Shown: piece by piece, positions 57,804-64,000 of the stretch
How the letters are laid out: the number at the start of each line of letters is the position of its first letter
Numbering within the stretch: position 1 is the first letter of the stretch
Origin: Undibacter mobilis
GTDB lineage: Bacteria; Pseudomonadota; Alphaproteobacteria; Rhizobiales; Xanthobacteraceae
DNA: 64,000 nucleotides
NCBI RefSeq assembly: GCF_003367195.1
Contig: NZ_QRGO01000002.1
Span: 372,001-436,000 of the forward strand
Reading direction: 5' to 3'
Made by a program: the position numbers and the translations under genes
The notes under the pieces: generated by a model
Seen by the model: the letters and a program-made list of their open reading frames with translations, nothing else
Told to the model about the DNA's origin: nothing
Database searches by the model: none

Positions 57804-58877
57804 CTACGGCACGTAGTGGCCGAAGAACTGCGACTGATCGGCGCTGACATAGCCGTCATGGCTGTCGAAGCGCACGCGCACATCGATGATGTCGTCCTTG
57901 GCGCATGGCGCCAGAACAGTGAGATTATACGTGGTCACGCCGTCGACAGGGGCGCCGGACATCGCACGACCACAGCCGAGTTCGGCGCCGTTCTTGTAGA
58001 AGGCGACGGTCACCTGCGTCGGCACGGTCGCGTTCGCCTTGAACCGCAACGAAAAGCCGAAGACGTAAGCGCCGGCAAAGGGCGCGGTGAAACTATTGCC
58101 GCCGGCGCTGAAGGCGCCCTGGTCGTTCAGATCGGCGATGTTGAACTGCACCTTGGTCCAGCTGTTGGCGGCGATGTAGTTGTCGAAATTGGTGGTGGCG
58201 CAGAACTTGGCCGCACGCGGCAGGCTCGGCCGCCCGCTCGCGCCGTCGATCACCAGCGCCTCGGTCCAGCTCGCGCCATCGGGCGAAACCTTGAGATGAA
58301 AATTGTCGTCGCCGGCAAGACCGATCTCGGCGCGCGCCGACCAGTTATCCTGAAATACAAATGACAAGGTGTTGCCCGCGCTCTCCTTGTTCAAGGTGTA
58401 GCGCAGGTCGCCATTGCCGCCTTCGGTCACCGTGCGGGCGGCAAAGAGCGCATGGTTGAGCTTGGCGCTGAGCGGATTGCCGGCATCCGCCGTGGTGCCG
58501 ACACCGAGCAGACTGAGATTCTGCAAGGTCGTGAGCGAGGCGAAGAAATCGACCCAGGCGATGCCGTCCCACGCCAGCAGCGCGCCTTCGTCGATCACAT
58601 AGGCCAGCCAGCCAACGCGCGGCGCGCTGATCTGCCAGGCGCCATCTTGCCACGCCATAATCGCGTCTTCGCAGCCGGCCCACGCGCCGGTCGCTTCTGC
58701 GTTGACGATATAACGGTCGCCTTCATACCGCAGTTCCGGCGGCGCGGTCAGGTCGCGGTCCTTGACCGCGAGTTGCACCAGCGTGTCGAGGATGCGCAGC
58801 GCCTCGTTATGGGTGACATGCTTCTGCGCCTGGCTGCCTTCGATGCAAGGCAGCCGGAGATTGGCTGTATCGGTCAT
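57804..58877 (-). CDS. DUF2793-family protein with C-terminal C1q-like domain (possible GTA fibre)
   Basis: The 357-residue protein has an N-terminal DUF2793 region, found in phage and GTA tail proteins (NLRLPCIEGSQAQKHVTHNE, WAGCEDAIMAWQDGAWQISA, RVGWLAYVIDEGALLAWDGI). The C-terminal 135 residues look like a C1q/TNF-type jelly roll: WTKVQFNIADLNDQGAFSAG, NSFTAPFAGAYVFGFSLRFK, VTVAFYKNGAEL and a final DGYVSADQSQFFGHYVP. Such trimeric heads often bind sugars or capsule. It lies directly after the GTA baseplate gene gp15 (22 bp) and before the lysozyme. A receptor-binding role is inferred. Confidence 0.82.
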   Translation of the reverse strand: MTDTANLRLPCIEGSQAQKHVTHNEALRILDTLVQLAVKDRDLTAPPELRYEGDRYIVNAEATGAWAGCEDAIMAWQDGAWQISAPRVGWLAYVIDEGALLAWDGIAWVDFFASLTTLQNLSLLGVGTTADAGNPLSAKLNHALFAARTVTEGGNGDLRYTLNKESAGNTLSFVFQDNWSARAEIGLAGDDNFHLKVSPDGASWTEALVIDGASGRPSLPRAAKFCATTNFDNYIAANSWTKVQFNIADLNDQGAFSAGGNSFTAPFAGAYVFGFSLRFKANATVPTQVTVAFYKNGAELGCGRAMSGAPVDGVTTYNLTVLAPCAKDDIIDVRVRFDSHDGYVSADQSQFFGHYVP

Positions 58878-58899
58878 TGTCTATCCGTTTTGTGAGAAG

Positions 58900-61800
58900 T
58901 CAGACTTGCAAGGTCGCCTGCGCGGTGAAGCCGCGCCCGACCGTCGCCGACAGTTGCGCGACGCGCACGGTGAGGCTCGTTTGTGCCGTGCCGAAATCGG
59001 CAATCTCGTCGGCCGCGGCATAGATCACCGAAGGCGCCGTGCTTGTCAGCGTGCGCAACACCGTGCCGGCCGACATGATATCGATGTCGTAGCGCTCGCC
59101 GTCTTCGCCAAGCGGCACCTCGCCGCTCCAGCTGTCGCCTTCGGCGCGCGTGCGCCGGATCCAGCGCAAGGTGACGCCGGCGCCGTCGCGCGCGGCCCGC
59201 AAATGCACCGGCGCCAGCGGCTTGAGCGCAGTGGCCAGCGGCGTCACGTCGAGCGCCATCGCGGCGGCGTCGGCGGTGTCACGGCCGGCGGCAACAACAC
59301 GCAGCTGCATCGCCCTGTCGCGCGCGTCGATGCCGCTGGCGATGGTCACTGCATGGCCATCGAGCAGCACGAAGGGCGCACCCGTTGGCAGCAGCGGCGT
59401 CATCGCGCCTTCGCTGCCGGCCTGCCCGCGCAGCAGCTTCGATAATCTGTAGGTGCGCGCGCCGATCAGCTCGGCTTCGGCGAACTGGATCACTTCCCAT
59501 TGGCCGTCGGGGTGGCGCAGCGCCGCGGCATTTGCGCCGGCCAGCACCGACAGGTCGGATGCCGACGCCAGCGCGCCGCCATAGATCTTCACCGTCACAT
59601 CCGCGTGGTGCCAGCGCGCCGTCGGCCCGGCGGCAAGTTCGTCGAGCGTCTCGCCGATGACACAGGGCGCCGTCGCCAGGGCCGCCCGCGAGAAACTGGC
59701 GCCGTCGCGCGACGCCCACACCGCCACCGCGCCTGGCCAGGGATCGGCGAACACCGCGAGCCGCGACAGCACCACGGGTGTCTCGGCATTGAGGCTTGGC
59801 AGATCGAGCGCTATCGCCACCGGCGGCCCGACCGGCGCCGGCACCGTCACCGATTGCCGGACCGGCGGCGACAGCGCGACGTTGAAAACGTCGGGATCGA
59901 TCGACCGCGCCGTGATCGCGCGTGTCTCGGCGTCGGCGATTTCCTCGATCTCGATCAGCCGACGCCGCCCGTTGACCGTCAGGGCCGCGACATCGCCCGG
60001 CGTCAGCTTGAGCTGACTCGGTGGCAACGCAAAGCTCGCGCGCTCGCGTGTCGCCCACAAATCCTGCAGCCAGATATTGGCGCGCCGCTCGACCTGTTCG
60101 CCGCGCCACACCATCGCCAGTTCGGCATGGGCGTTGCGCGTCGAGGCACCGACCAGACGCCGCGACATCGCGGTCGCGCGCTGATAGTCGCTGCCGATTT
60201 CGGTGAAGGCGAGCGACACCTGGCGCGCAAGGTCGCTGTCCTGCGCGCGCGTCAGCCGCGCCGGCGCGGCGGCATCGGGCAGGACGAGATCGTCTTCGGC
60301 AAGCTCTGCAATCGGCATGCCGCCACGCTGACGAAAGCGCAGCACGCCGCCCTCTTCAACCGCATCGAAGGCGAAAGCCAGCGCCAGCGGATCGAGCATT
60401 GCGCGCGGCGCCATCGGCCGGTCGATGGCATAACCCTCCGGGCCCTCGCCGAGATCGCGCGTATCGACATTGCCAATGCCGCTGTCGGCCAGCAGCGCAC
60501 CGACCAGCGCGTCGAGCGGCGCGCTGCCGAGCCGCCCGGTGAGCCAGTGCCCAGTCTGCCAGTTGCCGGCATCGCCCCACACATCGCCCGCCGCCGGAAA
60601 CACCGGATAAGGCCGCGCATCCCAGGTCCACAGATAGATCGATTGCGGCGCGATCATGCGCCCGCCATAGACAGTCGATATCGGGTTGAGACTGGCATTG
60701 CCGAAATCCGGATCGAAGGTTCCGAGCACCGCTTCGAGAAAGCGCCGCTGAATGAGGTCATCGCGCCGGCCGCTGGAGAAAGGCGGCAGCGCGCCTTCCG
60801 ACGATTTCGGATCGGGAAACACATTCGGCGCGTTGGCGCCCTTGTCCACCGCCGGACAACCCAACTCGGTGAACCAGATCGGTTTCGATTGCGGCAGCCA
60901 CGCCGTCGGCGTCGGCAGCTCAGCGCCGCCAACGCGCTCGTAATGAGCCTGCTGCCAGAAACTCCAGATGTCCTTCTGCCGGAACACCCAGGGCTTGCCG
61001 AGGCCGTCGGTGATGGCGTTGCGGTCTTGCGCAACACGCGCCGCATCGTCGGCGTAGTACCAGTCGTAAGCCTCACCACCATTCAGCCGGCTGGCGAGAT
61101 AATCGGTGCGATAGGGATTGTCGGTGAGATCGCGGTCGAGCGCATCGGCCTCATCGCGCCAGTCGGACAGCGGCGCATAATAGTCGATGCCGATACAGTC
61201 GATCGCGGACGACGCCCACAGCGCGTCGAGCGGAAAGCGCACTTCATTGGCGTCGCTATCGACGACATGCGCGCCGTATTCGGTCCAGTCGGCCCCGTAG
61301 GTGATCGTGGTGCCGCTGCCGACGATCGCCCGCACCTCGGCAGCAAGCGCTACAAGCGCATTCACCGCCGGATAGATGCCGGATGCCGAGCGCACCCGCG
61401 TCAGCGCCTTCAGTTCCGATCCGATCAGGAAGGCATCGACGCCGCCGGCCGATTGCGCCAGCGCGGCGTAGTGCAAAATCATGGTGCGATAGTTCCAGCC
61501 ATCCGGTCCACCGCTGAAAAAGGCGTTGACCTGTGTCCCCGCCGTCGCCGTGCGGTCGGGCGACCCTGCAACACCCGGCGCCGGCGAACAGGTGATGCGG
61601 CCGCGCCACGGATACAGCGGCTGCGTCCCCGCGCCGGTGTAAGGATCGGTGCGCGTATTGCCAGCCGCGATGTCCATCATCACGAAGGGATAGAGCGTCA
61701 CCTTCAGCCCGCGCGCTTTCAGATGCGCGATCAGGTCGCGCACGCTCTGGTCGGACGGTGTGCCGCCGAAGGCCGCGCGGCCTTCGACTTGCGACACCAC

Positions 61801-62766
61801 ATAAGCCGAGCCGCGACCGAGGCCCGCCACCGACCAGGTGGCGCCGCTCGTCTCCTTCACCGCATTGTCGATGCCGGGCCGCACCCGGCAGGTGCCGCAG
61901 CGCAGGTCGTCGCCGAACCAGGCGACAACGATCGCGACGCTTTCGAGGTTCGGTGCCACCGCCTGCAATTCGTCGAGCGACGCCACCACATCGGACGGCG
62001 CGAAGCTGACATGCCGGTTCTCCGCCACAACCTGGCCCGGCCCCATCACGCGCACCACGGTCGAAGGCGTGTAGCCGAACTCGGTCGAGCCCGGGATCAG
62101 CGTCACCGCGCGCGTCATGGTTTCGAGCTTGCCGACCGCGCGCACCACCTCGAACGACAATTGTGGAATGCGGTTGCCGAAATCGGCCAGCGGCAATCGC
62201 TCGAACACCACATAAGCCAGCCCGCGATAGGCCGGCGCCTGCCCTTCCTTGGCGACGATCAGCGGATCGGGCGTCTGCGTTTCGTCGCCGCGATAGACGC
62301 GCATTGTCAGCCCGGACAGGTCGAGCAGCTTGCCATCGGCCCAGACGCGACGCACCGCGCTGATCTCGCCCTCGCACAGACCGACGGCGAGGTTGACGTA
62401 ATAGGAATAAGTCGTCGTCGTGGTCGTGACGCGCGAGCCGCCCATCCCCTTGCCGCCACCACCACCGCCGCTGCCCGTGGTCTGGCTCGTCGTCGTCACC
62501 ACTTCTTCGAGATTGGTCGCCCAGATCATTTGCCCCGCGAGCCGCGCGCGGCCGAAGATTCGCGGGATCGGCGCACCGTCGGTCGAGGCCATGACTTCGA
62601 GATCGGACAGACGCGGCCCGGTCACACTGCGCTCGCGGCCGCCGAACAGCGCCTGGTCGATGGCATTGCCGGCAAGTGCGCCGACAAGCCGCCCGGCAAT
62701 CGCGCCGGCCGGCCCGAACACACGGCCAACGGTCGCGCCGGCGGCTGAGAGAAGAAGTGCGGCCAT
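58900..62766 (-). CDS. Gene transfer agent gp15 (baseplate/host-specificity 'megatron' protein)
   Basis: The 1288-residue protein is the large tail-tip protein of RcGTA-like particles, needed for contact with and DNA entry into the recipient. It has a hydrophobic N-terminal segment (MAALLLSAAGATVGRVFGPA), a Gly/Thr-rich linker (TTGSGGGGGGKGMGGSR) followed by TTYSYYVNLAVGLCEGEISA, a glycoside-hydrolase-like TIM-barrel region in the middle (IDCIGIDYYAPLSDW, IWFTELGCPAVDKGANAPNV), and C-terminal beta-rich fibronectin-like parts. ATG 62766 is preferred; a TTG 18 bases upstream is unlikely. A palindromic element separates it from gp14. Length agrees with the family (about 1290). Confidence 0.93.
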   Translation of the reverse strand: MAALLLSAAGATVGRVFGPAGAIAGRLVGALAGNAIDQALFGGRERSVTGPRLSDLEVMASTDGAPIPRIFGRARLAGQMIWATNLEEVVTTTSQTTGSGGGGGGKGMGGSRVTTTTTTYSYYVNLAVGLCEGEISAVRRVWADGKLLDLSGLTMRVYRGDETQTPDPLIVAKEGQAPAYRGLAYVVFERLPLADFGNRIPQLSFEVVRAVGKLETMTRAVTLIPGSTEFGYTPSTVVRVMGPGQVVAENRHVSFAPSDVVASLDELQAVAPNLESVAIVVAWFGDDLRCGTCRVRPGIDNAVKETSGATWSVAGLGRGSAYVVSQVEGRAAFGGTPSDQSVRDLIAHLKARGLKVTLYPFVMMDIAAGNTRTDPYTGAGTQPLYPWRGRITCSPAPGVAGSPDRTATAGTQVNAFFSGGPDGWNYRTMILHYAALAQSAGGVDAFLIGSELKALTRVRSASGIYPAVNALVALAAEVRAIVGSGTTITYGADWTEYGAHVVDSDANEVRFPLDALWASSAIDCIGIDYYAPLSDWRDEADALDRDLTDNPYRTDYLASRLNGGEAYDWYYADDAARVAQDRNAITDGLGKPWVFRQKDIWSFWQQAHYERVGGAELPTPTAWLPQSKPIWFTELGCPAVDKGANAPNVFPDPKSSEGALPPFSSGRRDDLIQRRFLEAVLGTFDPDFGNASLNPISTVYGGRMIAPQSIYLWTWDARPYPVFPAAGDVWGDAGNWQTGHWLTGRLGSAPLDALVGALLADSGIGNVDTRDLGEGPEGYAIDRPMAPRAMLDPLALAFAFDAVEEGGVLRFRQRGGMPIAELAEDDLVLPDAAAPARLTRAQDSDLARQVSLAFTEIGSDYQRATAMSRRLVGASTRNAHAELAMVWRGEQVERRANIWLQDLWATRERASFALPPSQLKLTPGDVAALTVNGRRRLIEIEEIADAETRAITARSIDPDVFNVALSPPVRQSVTVPAPVGPPVAIALDLPSLNAETPVVLSRLAVFADPWPGAVAVWASRDGASFSRAALATAPCVIGETLDELAAGPTARWHHADVTVKIYGGALASASDLSVLAGANAAALRHPDGQWEVIQFAEAELIGARTYRLSKLLRGQAGSEGAMTPLLPTGAPFVLLDGHAVTIASGIDARDRAMQLRVVAAGRDTADAAAMALDVTPLATALKPLAPVHLRAARDGAGVTLRWIRRTRAEGDSWSGEVPLGEDGERYDIDIMSAGTVLRTLTSTAPSVIYAAADEIADFGTAQTSLTVRVAQLSATVGRGFTAQATLQV

Positions 62767-62805
62767 TGATTCAATCCACGGCAAGAAAACAAAAGCTCAT
62801 ATCCG

Positions 62806-62899
62806 CCTCATCCTGAGGAGCACCGCGCCAGCGATGCGTCTCGAAGGATGGGCGGCCCATGTTTCGAGACGCGCCCCTGCGGAGCGCTCCTCAGCATGA
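62806..62899. repeat. Palindromic element, family A copy 3, inside the GTA operon
   Basis: It begins cctcatcctgaggagc and ends gctcctcagcatga, with internal arms gcgtctcgaaggatggg and cccatgtttcgagacgc. It is the same type as at 2369 and 6261 but sits between two co-directional GTA genes rather than between unrelated genes. Confidence 0.85.
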
Positions 62900-62921
62900 A
62901 ACCGAGCGAGGTTGGCGTGAT

Positions 62922-63356
62922 CTATTCGACACCCGGAAACCGGAATGCATAGGCGATACGCCGGCGCCACCACGGCGCCAGCGCAACTTCGGTGACGCAG
63001 GCACCGTCATGCGCATGCACCATCAGGTCGGGCGCAGTGACGATCGCCAGGTGCTTGGCGGCGAGATTGTCGCGCCAGCGGAACAGCAGCACATCGCCCG
63101 CACCGGCTTCGTTGCAGGCAATCGGCGTGAGATGCCGCGCCGCCGCTTCGGCAAGCGGCTCGCCGCGCGCGGCTTCGGCCCAGTCCGGCGCATAAGGCGG
63201 CGCGCGTTCGGGCTCGGTGCCGACAACCTGGCGCCACACCCCGCGCACGAGGCCGAGGCAGTCGCAGCCGACGCCCTTGAGCGAAGCCTGGTGCCGGTAC
63301 GGCGTGCCGATCCAGCTCCGCGCTTCGGCGATGATGAGGTTTCGCTTGATGTGCAT
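62922..63356 (-). CDS. Gene transfer agent gp14, NlpC/P60-type cell-wall peptidase
   Basis: The 144-residue protein is the tail-associated peptidoglycan peptidase of RcGTA-like particles. The NlpC/P60 catalytic Cys33 is in GVGCDCLGLVRGVWRQ. The His is in AAKHLAIVTAPDLMVHAHDG. The N-terminus MHIKRNLIIAEARSWIGTPY has the usual W-x-G-T-P-Y start of this family. It lies between gp13 and gp15 on the same strand, with palindromic repeats on both sides. It probably opens the recipient wall during DNA delivery. Confidence 0.92.
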   Translation of the reverse strand: MHIKRNLIIAEARSWIGTPYRHQASLKGVGCDCLGLVRGVWRQVVGTEPERAPPYAPDWAEAARGEPLAEAAARHLTPIACNEAGAGDVLLFRWRDNLAAKHLAIVTAPDLMVHAHDGACVTEVALAPWWRRRIAYAFRFPGVE

Positions 63357-63368
63357 AATTTGTCTCTC

Positions 63369-63465
63369 GTCATTCCGGGACGGCCGTCAGGCCGGACCCG
63401 GAATCCAGATAACCCTCAAGCGGTGCTGGATTCCGGATTCGCACTGTCGCGCGCCCTGGAATGAC
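63369..63465. repeat. Palindromic element, family B copy 2, inside the GTA operon
   Basis: It begins gtcattccggga and ends ccctggaatgac, with inner arms gacccggaatccag and ctggattccggattc. It is the same family as the element at 12794-12898. It fills the gap between gp13 and gp14. Confidence 0.82.
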
Positions 63466-63467
63466 AT

Positions 63468-64000
63468 TCACGTTTGCAAACTGCTTCCATCGTTCCCCGG
63501 CTCGCCGGCCACCGGATAGCGCAGCACGAAATCGTTGCCGGGGATGTGGGGGAAACCGCGGAAGTTGACGATGTTGTTGAAGCGGTCGTGACAGGTGGCG
63601 AAGCGCTTGTCGCAGCCGGCCGTCACCGTGAATGTGTCGCCTTCTTCGATTGGATGCGGCATCGCCTGCCACAGATCGAGGCGCACGCCGCCGCTCGCGC
63701 GATGCGCCTTCACCTCGATCGACAATCCGGCATTGGCGCCGCTCGTGAAGGTCACTTTGCCGGCGGTGAACCAGCCATCGGCATAGGCATCGAGGCCGCT
63801 GGCGCCGAAGCTCGACGCCGCAATCACCACCAGCACGGCCCCGGCTCCTTTGTATGCCGGCGTATCGAGATCGATCTTGCAGCGGCCGTCGCCGAGATCG
63901 GCAGCGCAGCCCGACGTGTAAAGCCGGCCGCGCTCTTCGCCGAGCGCCTGGCTGAGGCCACGCACCTCGGCGACGAACGCCGCACCATCGCGCCGCACTT
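63468..64000 (-). CDS. Gene transfer agent gp13 (DUF2163 baseplate hub), 5' end outside window
   Basis: About 177 C-terminal residues of the GTA hub protein are visible; the frame is open to the window end, and family members are about 290 residues. Four cysteines are placed as in the iron-sulfur-binding hub of RcGTA: the pair in YTSGCAADLGDGRCKID and the pair in AGCDKRFATCHDRFNNIVNF. The C-terminal segment RGFPHIPGNDFVLRYPVAGE is typical. It is followed by gp14. Upstream GTA genes are expected beyond 64000. Confidence 0.9.
   Translation of the reverse strand, partial: VRRDGAAFVAEVRGLSQALGEERGRLYTSGCAADLGDGRCKIDLDTPAYKGAGAVLVVIAASSFGASGLDAYADGWFTAGKVTFTSGANAGLSIEVKAHRASGGVRLDLWQAMPHPIEEGDTFTVTAGCDKRFATCHDRFNNIVNFRGFPHIPGNDFVLRYPVAGEPGNDGSSLQT

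Noticed and set aside
59500..62748. 1082-residue open frame on the + strand
   Set aside because: It is antisense to GTA gp15, whose family motifs are clear. The translation is repetitive Arg/His/Gln with no recognisable fold.
1..64000. tRNA, rRNA, CRISPR array or insertion sequence
   Set aside because: No cloverleaf-type tRNA, rRNA block, regularly spaced direct repeats or transposase gene was recognised. The palindromic elements are not CRISPR-like, since they are few, large and dispersed.

Overview
The window is high-GC DNA from an alphaproteobacterium, most likely a Hyphomicrobiales (Rhizobiales) member of the Bradyrhizobium/Pseudolabrys/Rhodopseudomonas kind. The evidence is the cycHJKL-type cytochrome c maturation operon next to degP, a two-component pair and glnE; an RcGTA-like gene transfer agent; FeuPQ-like and PleC-like kinases; and several families of short palindromic intergenic repeats. 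No tRNA, rRNA, CRISPR array or intact insertion sequence was seen. The taxonomic placement is inference from gene content.

Layout. 1-3.2 kb: the 3' end of an RND efflux pump, a luciferase-like monooxygenase and an unknown HTH protein. 3.2-5.6 kb: a visibly A+T-richer PstI/BsuBI-type restriction-modification pair, probably acquired. 6.1-12.8 kb: a cyanate module (NrtABD-type ABC importer plus cyanase) divergent from a PAS/AAA+ sigma54-type activator and a formamidase-family amidase. The strip between them carries a strong sigma54 promoter toward the importer, a weaker one toward the regulator, and paired palindromes. 12.9-22.7 kb: an eight-gene operon with a ring-opening amidohydrolase (cyanuric acid hydrolase/barbiturase family), two other amidohydrolases, an SDR, an NMT1/THI5-type ABC importer with two paralogous binding proteins, and a divergent LysR regulator. 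23.0-26.1 kb: a URC-type uracil catabolism operon (Urc1-like, Urc4/DUF1688, UPRT). 26.1-31.5 kb: an altronate/galactarate dehydratase-family gene with a TRAP transporter and a divergent GntR regulator. 31.8-39.4 kb: a CDF metal exporter with an unusually long C-terminus, an alcohol dehydrogenase, aminopeptidase N and a PleC-like kinase. 39.4-50.8 kb: glnE, a kinase/regulator pair, degP and ccmH-F-E-I. 50.9-56.4 kb: an unknown helical protein, a glycine-zipper lipoprotein, a PepSY/regulator/kinase operon resembling FeuNPQ, and a nitroreductase. 56.5-64 kb: the 3' part of a gene transfer agent cluster (gp13 partial, gp14, gp15) followed by a possible fibre with a C1q-like C-terminus, a GH108 lysozyme and a 3-TM holin.

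How it works together (inference). From about 6 to 26 kb the genes form a nitrogen-scavenging island. It would take up and open small nitrogen compounds (cyanate, formamide-like amides, a triazine- or pyrimidine-like ring, uracil) and release ammonia or urea. The least characterised part is the ring-opening amidohydrolase operon next to the URC genes. Its substrate cannot be fixed from sequence alone.
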